A stretch of DNA of 64,000 nucleotides from Saccharopolyspora shandongensis (lineage in GTDB: Bacteria; Actinomycetota; Actinomycetes; Mycobacteriales; Pseudonocardiaceae), in assembly GCF_900106995.1 (NCBI RefSeq), contig NZ_FNOK01000020.1:1-64000 (forward strand). The letters are read 5' to 3'. This document shows, one piece after another, positions 7,015 through 15,298 of the stretch (the first letter of the stretch is position 1; every line of letters starts with the position of its first letter). Made by a program: the position numbers and the translations under genes. The notes beneath the pieces were generated by a model. That model was given only the letters and a program-made list of their open reading frames with translations, did not search any database and was not told where the DNA came from.

Positions 7015-7617
7015 ATGCCCCGAGACGCCACGCCCGCCAAGAAGCGGATCCTCGCCGCCGCCGTCGCCGAGTTCGCCGAGCACGGCATCAGCGGCGCGCG
7101 CATCGACCGCATCGCAACACGCGCCGAAGCCAACAAGCGCGCGATCTACGACCACTTCGGCGACAAGCGGGAGCTGTTCGGCATCGTGCTCGCCGACCAA
7201 CTCGACCGGCTGGCCGGGGAGGTCGAGCTGCACGCCGACCGCATTCCCGAATTCGTGGGCGAACTGTTCGACTACTGCGCCGCCCACCCGGAACTCGTTC
7301 GCCTCGTGCAGTGGGAGGCCCTGTCGCTACCGGCGAACCAGGCGCCCAACCACGCCAGGCGCTCGGCCAGCTACCAGGCCAAGGTGGACGCCATCACCGA
7401 AGCCCAACGGCGGGGCCACATCGACCCGGGGCTCGACCCCCGCCGGATCCTGCTGCTCCTGATCGGCATGGCCGAGTGGACGCTGTACGTCCCCCAACTC
7501 GCCACCATGATCGCCGGTGAGCCCACGAACACCCCGGAACAACGCACCGACCACCGGGCCTTCCTCGTCGCCCTCGCGCAGCAGCTGCTCCAACCCCGGA
7601 ACCACCCCGAGCCGTGA
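7015..7617 (+). CDS. TetR-family transcriptional regulator
   Basis: A 200-aa protein. The N-terminal TetR HTH is clear (KKRILAAAVAEFAEHGISGA, RIDRIATRAEANKRAIYDHF), followed by GDKRELFGIVL and a helical ligand domain of about 150 residues ending in PRNHPEP. ATG 7015 is the start that gives a normal short N-terminal arm; another in-frame start lies 24 codons upstream. It probably controls itself and, formerly, the divergent hydrolase. Its stop lies inside a GTGAGTG hairpin. Confidence 0.85.
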   Translation: MPRDATPAKKRILAAAVAEFAEHGISGARIDRIATRAEANKRAIYDHFGDKRELFGIVLADQLDRLAGEVELHADRIPEFVGELFDYCAAHPELVRLVQWEALSLPANQAPNHARRSASYQAKVDAITEAQRRGHIDPGLDPRRILLLLIGMAEWTLYVPQLATMIAGEPTNTPEQRTDHRAFLVALAQQLLQPRNHPEP

Positions 7618-7644
7618 GTGATGTTCCGGTGAATCCCACTCACG
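7613..7644. terminator. Dispersed GTGAGTG hairpin, copy b (short form)
   Basis: CGTGAGTG (7613-7620) and CACTCACG (7637-7644) pair around a 16-base loop. The left arm contains the TGA stop of the TetR gene. It separates convergent genes. Confidence 0.55.
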
Positions 7645-7668
7645 ACTCGGGGGAGATCGCGTTCCCGC

Positions 7669-8553
7669 TCAGCTCGGGTGCTTGATGCTCTCGATGATGC
7701 GAGCGAAGCCCTCCTTGCCGTGGCCGGCGTCGATCTGGCGCTGGATCAGGTTCTGCACCATGCCGATCACCTCGGTGCTGATGCCCTGGGCGGCGCTGGC
7801 GTCGATGATGTCGCCGAGGCTGGAGAACTCCAGGCTCTGCTGCCCGCCCACGGTGTAGTCGCCGCCGTCGATCACGGCGGCGAACCCGGCGAACCCGCCG
7901 GTCATGGCCGACAACCAGGCCGCCGACCGCTCCGCGAAGTCACCCGCCGACACCCCGGCGGGCGCCACCATGGCCGCACCGTGCACGAATCCGGCGAACA
8001 TCACGTACATCCCCGACAGCAGCGCGAGGTCGTAGAGGGACGCCGCCCCGGCGTCCTCGCCGAAGTAGGCGCTCTCGCCCCACAGGTCCAGCAGCGGCCG
8101 GTGCTGCTCGAAGGCGGCCTCCGACCCGCTGTAGAGGATCGACGACCCCGGCAGGCCGATCATCGACGGGACGGCCATGACGCCGCCGTCCAGGTACACC
8201 ACGCCGTGCCCGGCGGCCCAGACCGCGAACTCCCGGGACTGCTCCGGCGTGGTCGTGGTGACGTTGACCAGCGTCCGGCCGGCGAGCTCGTCGACCACCG
8301 GGTCGAGGACCTCGTGGACCGAGGCCGCGTCGTACAGGCAGGCCACCACCACGTCGGCGGCGGCCACCGCCTCGCGAACCGATCCTGCTTCGACCGCGCC
8401 CCGGTCGACCAGCGGGTCGGCCTTGCCCGCCGACCGGTTCCAGACCGTGGTCGGATACCCGGCCTCGACGACCGCGGCGGCCAGCGCGCCGCCCATCGCG
8501 CCCAGGCCGAGAAGGCTTGCTCGGGAATCCTTTTCGTTGCTCAACTTCGACAC
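7669..8553 (-). CDS. NAD(P)-dependent imine reductase / beta-hydroxyacid dehydrogenase-like protein
   Basis: A 294-aa enzyme. Residues about 10-40 (LLGLGAMGGALAAAVVEAGY) carry the GxGxMG Rossmann dinucleotide motif. TVWNRSAGKADPLVDRGA follows as in NADPH-dependent imine reductases, as do RTLVNVTTTTPEQSREFAVW and YLDGGVMAVPSMIG, diagnostic of that family. The all-alpha C-terminal dimer domain is complete. The start is unclear: GTG 8553 sits directly on a GGGGG run, while TTG 8544 would have better spacing. Substrate unknown. It lies alone between two hairpin regions. Confidence 0.8.
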   Translation of the reverse strand: MSKLSNEKDSRASLLGLGAMGGALAAAVVEAGYPTTVWNRSAGKADPLVDRGAVEAGSVREAVAAADVVVACLYDAASVHEVLDPVVDELAGRTLVNVTTTTPEQSREFAVWAAGHGVVYLDGGVMAVPSMIGLPGSSILYSGSEAAFEQHRPLLDLWGESAYFGEDAGAASLYDLALLSGMYVMFAGFVHGAAMVAPAGVSAGDFAERSAAWLSAMTGGFAGFAAVIDGGDYTVGGQQSLEFSSLGDIIDASAAQGISTEVIGMVQNLIQRQIDAGHGKEGFARIIESIKHPS

Positions 8554-8699
8554 CCCCCTCAGTGCTTCTTCCGATGCCGGAATCGTTTCCGCAACCGATG
8601 AGGCCGACAAGTACCGACTAATTAGTGGGGTACTTACTTTCTGGGAAGTGATGAGCGAGCGGGTGGCCGGGCAGGATCTGCGTCCAGGTCCCACAGCGG

Positions 8700-8798
8700 C
8701 GGTTTCGCGCGAAACCGTCATTCCGACGCGTGCAGGAGCCGGTTTCGCGCGAAACCGCCATTCCCACGCGTGCCAGATGACGGTTTCGCGCGAAACCG
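8700..8798. repeat. Three perfect 18-bp palindromes at 40-bp spacing
   Basis: CGGTTTCGCGCGAAACCG occurs at 8700-8717, 8740-8757 and 8781-8798. The spacers are related to one another (both contain CATTCC and ACGCGTGC). The core GTTTCGCGCGAAAC differs from the actinobacterial parS consensus GTTTCACGTGAAAC only at the second and last base of its central four. The array sits just beyond the chitinase stop and upstream of the imine-reductase-like gene. Two other hairpins in the window (35771 and 48060) share the TTTCGCG core. Confidence 0.8.
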
Positions 8799-8820
8799 GC
8801 GCCCCGCCCGAGCCCAACCG

Positions 8821-9906
8821 TCAGCGGCCCTGCAGGGACTTGACGTTGTTGCCGAAGCTCCAGGACTTCGAGCCGTCCCAGTTGATCGACCAGGTCATCA
8901 GGCCCTTCAGGCCGCCGTTGTAGTTGTTCCACGCCTGGGCCACCAGGTCCGGCGACATGTAGCCGCCGCCCGCGCCCGGCTGGGCGGGCAGGCCGGGAAC
9001 CTGCTTGTCGTAGGGCACCTTGATCGTGGTGCCCTGGATGGTCAGGCCGTTGTTCAGGCAGTCCGTCTGCACCGTGAAGCCCTCGACCGTGCCCGCCTGG
9101 TACGAGTCGCCGGAGCAGCCGTACATGCTGCCGTTGTAGTACTGCATGTTCAGCCACCAGAGCCGGCCGTTGTCCGCGTACTTCTTCACGATCGGCAGGT
9201 AAGCGCCCCAGATCGATCCGTAGGTCACGCTGCCGCCGGTGACGTACGCCGTTTCCGGCGCCATCGTCAGGCCGAAGTTGGCGGGCATCTTGGCGAGCAC
9301 GCCGTCGATGATGCGGATCAGGTTGGCCTGCGACGGCGAGAGTTCGTTGATGTTGCCGCTGCCGCTGAGGCCGGTCTCGATGTCGATGTCGATGCCGTCG
9401 AAGTTGTACTTCTGCAGGATCGGGACCACCGTCTCGACGAACCGGTCGGCGACGGCGCTGGACGACAGGTCGATGCCCGCCGTGGCGCCGCCGATCGACA
9501 TCAGGATCGTCAGCCCGTTCGCCTTGGCCGCGCACATCTCGGCGGGCGTGGCCACCTTCACCGTGCTGTCCATGCCGTCTTCCCACAGGACGGTGCCGTC
9601 CGAGCGGATGACCGGGAACGCCGCGTTGATCACGTTGTAGCCGTGCTCGCGGATCGCCGGATCGGTGATCGGCGTCCAGCCGAATGGTGGGTGCACGCCG
9701 TTGACCGCGCCGTCCCAGTTCTCCCAGTAGCCGTGCAGCACCTTGCCCTCGGGCTTCGACTTCACCGCGCAGATCTCGTCCGCCGCGGGGGCCGGGGTCG
9801 CCACCGGCTGCGCCTCGGAGCCCGCCGCGACCTGCGGGATCGACAACGCGGCGACGAACGCCGCCACCAGCCCGGTTCTCAGCAGACGTCTCGTCCGACC
9901 GCTCAT
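8821..9906 (-). CDS. Secreted family 18 chitinase
   Basis: A 361-aa protein that hydrolyses chitin. Residues 1-28 form a signal peptide (TRRLLRTGLVAAFVAALSI ... AGSEA). The GH18 domain follows, starting KVLHGYWENWDG. The catalytic motif DGIDIDIE (DxxDxDxE) lies near residue 165, SIGGA near 125, and YMSPDLVAQAWNNYNGGL with LMTWSINWD close the barrel. No chitin-binding domain is present, so this is a catalytic-only form. ATG 9906 has GAAGGG upstream. The enzyme should act outside the cell on fungal or insect chitin. Confidence 0.92.
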   Translation of the reverse strand: MSGRTRRLLRTGLVAAFVAALSIPQVAAGSEAQPVATPAPAADEICAVKSKPEGKVLHGYWENWDGAVNGVHPPFGWTPITDPAIREHGYNVINAAFPVIRSDGTVLWEDGMDSTVKVATPAEMCAAKANGLTILMSIGGATAGIDLSSSAVADRFVETVVPILQKYNFDGIDIDIETGLSGSGNINELSPSQANLIRIIDGVLAKMPANFGLTMAPETAYVTGGSVTYGSIWGAYLPIVKKYADNGRLWWLNMQYYNGSMYGCSGDSYQAGTVEGFTVQTDCLNNGLTIQGTTIKVPYDKQVPGLPAQPGAGGGYMSPDLVAQAWNNYNGGLKGLMTWSINWDGSKSWSFGNNVKSLQGR

Positions 9907-10089
9907 TACCGAATCCCTTCGCGACAGGACCAATTCCGCAATTGGTCCGGTGTTCAGCCGATCCTCATCAGGAACTTTTATGACAAATTTCGGGCCCGGA
10001 AACAAGATTGCAGGAAAAGTGGTATTTACCAATTTGACCGAAAGTCGCGCGAGATCGCCGCACCCGGCCCGGGGCCGCATGATGGCGTC

Positions 10090-10566
10090 ATGGGCGCCGA
10101 AACCACGTTGACCGACAAGCTCTTCCGCGTCGCCGTGCTGCTCAAGGGCCTGGACGGGGCGGTGCAGCTGGTCGCCGGGGTGCTGCTGATCTTCGTGTCT
10201 CCCAGCACCATCACGCGGCTCGCCCACGCCGTCGTCACGCGAGACCTGCTGGGCCCGCCGGCCGGGCCGCTGGCCGGGCACTTCGAGGAGGCCCTGCAGC
10301 ACTTCGCCGGCGGCAACCGGACGTTCGTGATCACCTACCTGATCGCCCACGGCGTCATCAAGATCGGCCTGGTGATCGGCCTGCTCCGCAAGATCATGCC
10401 GCTCTACCCGGTGGCGATGGCGGCGCTGGGCCTGTTCGTCATCTTCGAGGTGCTGCGGGCGGTGCAGACGAAGTCGGTGGTGCTGCCGTTCTTCGCGGCG
10501 CTGGACGTGGCGATCATCGTGCTCGTGCTCCGCGAATACCTCGAATTGCGCCGGCGGAACCAGTGA
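10090..10566 (+). CDS. DUF2127 family membrane protein
   Basis: A 158-aa integral membrane protein with about four helices (VAVLLKGLDGAVQLVAGVLL; FVITYLIAHGVIKIGLVIGL; YPVAMAALGLFVIFEVLRAV; FFAALDVAIIVLVLREY). The pattern LLKGxDG ... HGxIKxGLVxGLL matches DUF2127, a family of unknown function. ATG 10090 has no good ribosome site. It diverges from the chitinase gene, with 183 bp between. Confidence 0.75.
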   Translation: MGAETTLTDKLFRVAVLLKGLDGAVQLVAGVLLIFVSPSTITRLAHAVVTRDLLGPPAGPLAGHFEEALQHFAGGNRTFVITYLIAHGVIKIGLVIGLLRKIMPLYPVAMAALGLFVIFEVLRAVQTKSVVLPFFAALDVAIIVLVLREYLELRRRNQ

Positions 10567-10605
10567 CCAGGCCTTCGAATTGCGCCACGCTTGATGCGCC
10601 GGGAC

Positions 10606-10633
10606 CTCCGCAGTTTCAATTGAAACTGCGGAG
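10606..10633. repeat. 28-bp perfect palindrome centred on TTTCAATTGAAA
   Basis: CTCCGCAGTTTCAA (10606-10619) is followed directly by its exact reverse complement (10620-10633). The same CAGTTTCAATTGAAACTG core occurs at 25571-25588, and related sequences border both copies of the long dispersed repeat. Here it separates two co-oriented genes and may act as a terminator or be a short form of that repeat. Confidence 0.7.
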
Positions 10634-10652
10634 CCGGCTCCGGAGGTGGGCC

Positions 10653-10958
10653 ATGCGACGACGGCGCGACGAGGCCGTGCTGATCACCGATGCGGCACCG
10701 TCCCTCGACGACGAGCAGCGGCACCGCAAGCGGGTCTACGCCGTGCTGATGGTGGTGCACCTGGTCGGCTTCACCGCCGCCGGGCTGCTGGCGCACTTCT
10801 GGTTGCTGGCGCTCGGCATCGTGGTCGTCACGGGCGCGCTGCCGTGGATCGCCGTCGTCCTCGCCAACGATCGCACGTCCCGACGCGGCGAGCCCCGCGC
10901 AAAGCGTGGTGGCGGCCCCGAAATCGAGGACCGCCACCACGACCAGATCGATATGTGA
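10653..10958 (+). CDS. DUF3099 family membrane protein
   Basis: A 101-aa protein. VLITDAAPSLDDEQRHRKRV followed by two adjacent membrane helices (YAVLMVVHLVGFTAAGLLAH, WLLALGIVVVTGALPWIAVV) is the DUF3099 pattern, common in actinobacteria and of unknown function. The ATG is preceded by GGAGGTGGG. The C-terminal tail is hydrophilic and His/Asp-rich (EIEDRHHDQIDM). Confidence 0.8.
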   Translation: MRRRRDEAVLITDAAPSLDDEQRHRKRVYAVLMVVHLVGFTAAGLLAHFWLLALGIVVVTGALPWIAVVLANDRTSRRGEPRAKRGGGPEIEDRHHDQIDM

Positions 10959-10966
10959 CGTCGCTG

Positions 10967-11345
10967 TCAGGACTCGTCGCCGACCCGGCGCTTGCGCAGC
11001 ACCAGAAGCAGCAGGATCCCGGCCAGCAGCAGCGCGGCGCCCGCGATGCTCAGCGGCCCCGCAGGCGAGCCGGTGGTCGCCAGGTGGTGCGGGTTCGACG
11101 TCGATTCGCCGTCACGCCGCCGGTGCCCGGCGGCGTGACGCCGTCCGTCGGGCCGGGGCCGGGACAGGTGCCGTCCGGCGGCACCGGGCACCCCGAACCG
11201 GGGTGGCACGGCAGAACCGGCGGGCTCGGTGGGTTCCATGGGAACGGTCGTCGATTCCGTCGGGCAGGCCGGAGGCGTGGTCGGCTCCGTCGGTTCGGTC
11301 GGCTCCGTCGGAGTGGTCTGCTCCGTGGGCTCGCCCGAATTCGAT
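10967..11345 (-). pseudogene. Decayed LAxTG cell-wall surface protein
   Basis: The 3' end encodes LATTG followed by a membrane helix (PLSIAGAALLLAGILLLLVL) and a basic tail (RKRRVGDES), the sorting signal used by class E sortases. In the same frame 5' is a (PTE)n stalk (TPTEPTEPTEPTTPP). Between them that frame turns into Arg-rich nonsense while the neighbouring frame reads PVLPCHPGSGCPVPPDG and TDGVTPPGTGGVT, plausible secreted-protein sequence. At least two compensating frameshifts, near 11105 and 11200-11235, therefore break the gene, and no start or signal peptide is in frame. Sequencing error cannot be excluded. Confidence 0.6.
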
Positions 11346-11615
11346 CATGCGCGGCTCGGCAACACCCGAGCCCCGCGGTCCGACTCGTTCCGGCGAAAAG
11401 GGAACCGATCCCGATCACGTTTCGCAGATCCGCGAAATACGGGAATTAGTGGCGGCGGTTCGACTTCTGCCGACCTCCGGACATCTTGATCAATTTTGAT
11501 CTTTCACCATCAATTGGCGAATTGTGCCCAAGCGATGGACATCTTCACTCGAACGAGTGAAGAGTCTCCTCTCGGTTCGAACCAGCTGTGCCCTCGTGAA
11601 CCGAAGGAGATCAGC

Positions 11616-12335
11616 GTGTCGCTCGCCCGAAACCTCGCCGGACTCGCCGGAGCCGTGTTGGCCATCGCCGCCTTCGCCGCCCCGGCCCAAGCGGAGACCC
11701 CGCCGCCGGACGTCTCCACCAAGATCATCGACGGCCGGGAGGTGGACAGCGCACCCTGGGCGGCGCGGCTGTTCGCCAACGGCCAGGAGAACTGCAGCGC
11801 CACCATCATCGCCCCGGAGTGGGTGCTCACCGCCCAGCACTGCGTCGCCGGTGGCGGCTCCCTCAGCTTCAACATCGGCAACGTCGACCAGACGCAGGGC
11901 GAGCAGGTCAACGCCAAGCCCGGCGGGGTGCAAATCCACGACTCCGCCGACCTGGCGCTGGTGAACATCGACCGCGCGGTGCAGACCGAGTACGCCCCGC
12001 TGGGCTCGGTCGGCGACGTCCAGGTCGGCCAGACCGTGCAGACCTACGGCTGGGGCGCGACCTGCACCGACCAGCCCGAGATCCAGTGCCAGTCGCGGAT
12101 CCTCAAGGTCGCCGACGTGAACGTGACCGACATCGCGTGCAGCGACTACCGCGGTGGCACCGCGGTGTGCGCCACCCGCGGCGACGGCATCCCGGCCGGC
12201 GGCGACTCCGGCGGCCCGATGTTCTCCGGGAACGTGCAGGTGGGCGTGGCCTCGACCAGCGACCGCCAGAACAACACCGCGTACACCAACATCACCGAGT
12301 ACCGCGACTGGATCCAGTCCGTCGCGGGCGTGTAG
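11616..12335 (+). CDS. Secreted trypsin-like serine protease
   Basis: A 239-aa S1-family protease. Residues 1-27 are a signal peptide (NLAGLAGAVLAIAAFAAPAQA). IIDGREV marks the mature N-terminus after a short propeptide. The catalytic triad is complete: TAQHC (His), DLALV (Asp) and GDSGGP (Ser). Six Cys can form three disulfides. GTG 11616 has GAAGGAG 6 bases upstream; longer upstream reading lacks a signal peptide. A strong terminator follows within 15 bp, so it is monocistronic. Confidence 0.92.
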   Translation: MSLARNLAGLAGAVLAIAAFAAPAQAETPPPDVSTKIIDGREVDSAPWAARLFANGQENCSATIIAPEWVLTAQHCVAGGGSLSFNIGNVDQTQGEQVNAKPGGVQIHDSADLALVNIDRAVQTEYAPLGSVGDVQVGQTVQTYGWGATCTDQPEIQCQSRILKVADVNVTDIACSDYRGGTAVCATRGDGIPAGGDSGGPMFSGNVQVGVASTSDRQNNTAYTNITEYRDWIQSVAGV

Positions 12336-12347
12336 ATCAAGATCGCG

Positions 12348-12390
12348 AGGCGGTCCGCCCGGGTGCCGGCAGGCCCCGGGCGGACCGCCT
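12348..12390 (+). terminator. Terminator of the protease gene
   Basis: A perfect 16-bp stem, AGGCGGTCCGCCCGGG (12348-12363) paired with 12375-12390, around an 11-base loop, 12 bp after the stop codon. No U-tract, as usual in high-GC actinobacteria. Confidence 0.85.
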
Positions 12391-12634
12391 GCGCATTGAT
12401 GTTCACTCGATCCGAGCCTTTTTTGCGACTATCCGATAACTTCTTCTTGATGCATCCCGACAGCCCCGCGGAATTCATCGTTTGCGCAGGTCAGAGCGAC
12501 ACTGAATGGATTGATCTAGGAATCCGCAGGCGATCGGTAGCATCGCGCCGAAGCGCATTGCAACGTTTGTGTAGTGCTTCTCACGTGTAAAATTGCGTCT
12601 CGCCTGGTAGATGGATAGTTATCGCGTCGGGAGC

Positions 12635-12671
12635 CTGACGCGTTACGGATGTTCTGTTAAGTTGGCAAAGC
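12635..12671 (+). promoter_or_regulatory. Candidate leaderless promoter of the ectoine operon
   Basis: CTGACG (12635-12640), a 17-bp spacer and TAAGTT (12658-12663) place the transcription start at or next to the ectA ATG at 12672. No Shine-Dalgarno is present before that ATG, as expected for a leaderless message. A second possible promoter (TTTGTG at 12566, TAAAAT at 12588) lies upstream. The remaining gap from 12391 shows no other structure. Confidence 0.5.
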
Positions 12672-13235
12672 ATGACCGGCGACAAACCGAGCCATAACAT
12701 CGACAAACGGAATGGCGACAGCGGTTCAGCCGGACGGTTGGAGATCGATACTCCGGTCGTCGCGGACGGCCCTGAGCTCTACCGAATCACCCGTGATTCG
12801 GCGGTGCTCGATGTGAACTCGTCTTACACATATTTGTTGTGGTGCCGGGACTTCGCGCAGACCTCCGCGGTGGCACGCACCGACGGCGCGGTCGTGGGAT
12901 TCGTGACCGGATACATCCGGCCGGACGCCCCCGACACGCTCGTCGTGTGGCAGATCGCCGTCGATGCATCCCAGCGCGGTGGTGGCGTGGCGGGCCGACT
13001 CCTCGACCACCTGGTGGATCGCGTGCTGCCGCGCGGCGTGCGGTACCTGGAGACGACGATCACGGCCGACAACGCTGCATCGATCAACCTGTTCACGGCG
13101 CTGGCGCGCAAGCGCTCGACCGGCCTGGAGCGCAGCGAGCTGTTCACCGCCGACCTGTTCCCTGATGCGCACCTGGGGGAGGACCTGTACCGCATCGGGC
13201 CGTTCGAGCCCGTTCCGGCCGCCGCCGGAGCCTGA
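12672..13235 (+). CDS. ectA: L-2,4-diaminobutyrate acetyltransferase (ectoine synthesis)
   Basis: A 187-aa GNAT-fold enzyme. It acetylates L-2,4-diaminobutyrate on N4 using acetyl-CoA, the second step of ectoine synthesis. Family features are [19 protein letters not shown] near residue 55, [20 protein letters not shown] carrying the acetyl-CoA loop Q/RxxGxG, and [19 protein letters not shown]. The N-terminal 40 residues ([12 protein letters not shown]) are longer than in many homologues. First gene of ectABCD, with ectB 80 bp downstream. Ectoine is an osmoprotectant, so induction by salt or heat is expected. Confidence 0.95.
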   Translation: MTGDKPSHNIDKRNGDSGSAGRLEIDTPVVADGPELYRITRDSAVLDVNSSYTYLLWCRDFAQTSAVARTDGAVVGFVTGYIRPDAPDTLVVWQIAVDASQRGGGVAGRLLDHLVDRVLPRGVRYLETTITADNAASINLFTALARKRSTGLERSELFTADLFPDAHLGEDLYRIGPFEPVPAAAGA

Positions 13236-13315
13236 CGGCAGCCGTCCTGGCACGAAATCTTGTTCTTGAAGTGCTGGGCGCGCGCACACCGCGCTGCCTG
13301 GCCGGACGGAGGATC

Positions 13316-14563
13316 GTGAACGACATCTTCGCAACCCTGGAATCGGAAGTCCGCAGCTACAGCCGCACCTGGCCGACGGTCTTCGACCGCGCCGGCGGCA
13401 GCTACCTCTACGACGAGGACGGCACCCCGTACCTGGACTTCTTCGCCGGTGCCGGCGCGCTCAACTACGGGCACAACAACCCGCTGCTGAAGCGAAAACT
13501 CATCGAGTACATCGAGCGCGACGGCGTCACCCACGGCCTCGATCAGTCCACTGTGGCCAAACGCGCGTTCCTGGAGACCTTCCAGGACAACGTGCTCGAA
13601 CCGCGCGGGCTGAACTACAAGGTCCAGTTCCCCGGCCCGACCGGCACCAACTCGGTGGAGTCGGCGCTGAAGCTGGTCCGCAAGATCACCGGCCGGGAAT
13701 CGATCATCAGCTTCACCAACGCCTTCCACGGCATGACGCTGGGTTCGCTGTCGGTGACGGGCAACTCGATGAAGCGCGGCGGCGCCGGCATCCCGCTGGT
13801 GCACGCCACGCCGATGCCCTACGACGACTACTTCGACGGTCAGGTCCCCGACTTCCTGTACTTCGAGAAGATGCTGGAGGACAGCGGCAGCGGCCTCAAC
13901 GAGCCCGCCGCGGTGATCGTCGAGACGCTGCAGGGCGAAGGCGGCATCAACTCGTCGCGGCCGGCGTGGCTGCGCGGGCTCTACGAGCTCTGCCAGAAGC
14001 ACGGCATGCTGATGATCGTCGACGACGTGCAGATGGGCTGCGGCCGCACCGGGCCGTTCTTCAGCTTCGAAGAGGCCGGCATCCAGCCGGACATCGTCTG
14101 CCTGTCCAAGTCCATCGGCGGCTACGGGCTGCCGCTGGCGCTGACGCTCATCAAGCCGGAGCACGACGTCTGGGAGCCGGGCGAGCACAACGGCACGTTC
14201 CGCGGCAACAACCCGGCGTTCGTCACCGCCACCGAGGCCCTGAAGCAGTACTGGGCCGACGACTCGCTGGAGAAGGCCACCATCGCCAAGGGCGAGCGGG
14301 TCGGCGAGGTGCTCGAAGAGCTCGCCGCGAAGCACGGCGGCGCGGTGGCCAAGGGCCGCGGGCTGGCGCGCGGGCTCGGTTTCGAGGACACCAACGTTGC
14401 GGGCAAGGTCTCCAAGGCGGCCTTCGACCGCAAGCTGCTGGTGGAGACCTCCGGCCCGAGCAGCGAGGTCATCAAGATCATGCCGCCGTTGACCGTTTCG
14501 GATGACGAACTGGAGAAGGGTCTTCAGATCATCCGCGACTCGGTCCAGGCTGTCCTGGCCTGA
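13316..14563 (+). CDS. ectB: Diaminobutyrate-2-oxoglutarate aminotransferase
   Basis: A 415-aa class III PLP aminotransferase. It converts L-aspartate semialdehyde and glutamate to L-2,4-diaminobutyrate, the first committed step of ectoine synthesis. Seen: [15 protein letters not shown] near the N-terminus, [18 protein letters not shown], the PLP-contacting region [38 protein letters not shown] with the conserved Asp, and the Schiff-base Lys in [13 protein letters not shown] 13316 follows GGAGG at good spacing; an ATG 15 codons upstream is not supported. Length is normal. Confidence 0.96.
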   Translation: MNDIFATLESEVRSYSRTWPTVFDRAGGSYLYDEDGTPYLDFFAGAGALNYGHNNPLLKRKLIEYIERDGVTHGLDQSTVAKRAFLETFQDNVLEPRGLNYKVQFPGPTGTNSVESALKLVRKITGRESIISFTNAFHGMTLGSLSVTGNSMKRGGAGIPLVHATPMPYDDYFDGQVPDFLYFEKMLEDSGSGLNEPAAVIVETLQGEGGINSSRPAWLRGLYELCQKHGMLMIVDDVQMGCGRTGPFFSFEEAGIQPDIVCLSKSIGGYGLPLALTLIKPEHDVWEPGEHNGTFRGNNPAFVTATEALKQYWADDSLEKATIAKGERVGEVLEELAAKHGGAVAKGRGLARGLGFEDTNVAGKVSKAAFDRKLLVETSGPSSEVIKIMPPLTVSDDELEKGLQIIRDSVQAVLA

Positions 14564-14567
14564 CTCA

Positions 14568-14640
14568 AAACTAAATTTCAGGCTCGCCCTGCGTAGCGGT
14601 GCGGGTGGCGGAGCAAGCTGCGAGGGTGGGCTAAGCGGCT
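14568..14640. repeat. Partial dispersed-repeat sequence between ectB and ectC
   Basis: AAATTTCAGGCTCGCCCTGCGTAGCGGTGCGGGTGGCGG resembles in broken form the left part of the long repeat at 25590-25660 (TGCGTGGCGGTGCGGGTGGCGG is shared nearly exactly). A similar remnant follows the YhgE-like gene at about 40178-40230. It lengthens the ectB-ectC spacer to 121 bp. Confidence 0.5.
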
Positions 14641-14684
14641 GCGCCGCTTGAAGAACAAGGCCACGAAGATCCACTGGAGGAACT

Positions 14685-15095
14685 GTGATCGTCCGGCACC
14701 TGTCGGAAATCGAGGACACCGACGCCGACATCAAGACGGAGAACTGGCGCAGCAAGCGCATCGTGCTGGCCAAGGAGAAGGTCGGCTTCTCGGTGCACGA
14801 GACCACCCTCTACGCCGGCACGGTGAACGACTTCTGGTACGCCAACCACATCGAGGCGGTCTTCATCACCGAAGGTGAGGGCGAGATCGAGGACAAGGCG
14901 ACCGGCGAGGTCCACCAGCTCAAGCCGGGCTCGCTGTACCTGCTGAACAACCACGACAAGCACCAGGTCCGGCCGCGGACGACCATGCGCACGGTGTGCG
15001 TGTTCAACCCGCCGGTGACCGGGCGCGAGGTGCACGACGAGGACGGCGTGTACCCGCTGGTCGTGGAGGACGACGAGACGCCGGTCGCCGGCTGA
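14685..15095 (+). CDS. ectC: Ectoine synthase
   Basis: A 136-aa cupin that cyclises N4-acetyl-diaminobutyrate to ectoine with loss of water. Seen: [40 protein letters not shown], and the cupin core [17 protein letters not shown] with the metal-binding Glu and Tyr/His positions, then [18 protein letters not shown]. Length and motifs are normal for the family. The GTG start follows GGAGGAAC. It is separated from ectD by 203 bp with two hairpins. Confidence 0.96.
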   Translation: MIVRHLSEIEDTDADIKTENWRSKRIVLAKEKVGFSVHETTLYAGTVNDFWYANHIEAVFITEGEGEIEDKATGEVHQLKPGSLYLLNNHDKHQVRPRTTMRTVCVFNPPVTGREVHDEDGVYPLVVEDDETPVAG

Positions 15096-15122
15096 ACTCG
15101 TTGTTCGAGCTTGTGAACCGCG

Positions 15123-15190
15123 CGTGGCGGGTAACCGGAAGTGGTTGCCCGCCACGTGCGTTGACGGGTCTTCCCACGCGATGGCGTGGG
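15123..15190 (+). promoter_or_regulatory. Two hairpins between ectC and ectD
   Basis: CGTGGCGGG (about 15123-15131) pairs with CCCGCCACG (about 15149-15157), and CCCACGC pairs with GCGTGGG at about 15174-15191. They stand in the 203-bp gap and may partly terminate transcription, lowering ectD relative to ectABC. The ectD ribosome site (GAAGGAGG) lies further downstream and is free. Confidence 0.5.
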
Positions 15191-15298
15191 GAGTTGCGGG
15201 CGCATACGTGCGCCGCTTCTAACCGAGGAACCGAGAAATGGCGGCGGTGCCACCTGCACCGGCCGCTCCGGCGGGAATTCGCGAAGGAGGCGCAAACC

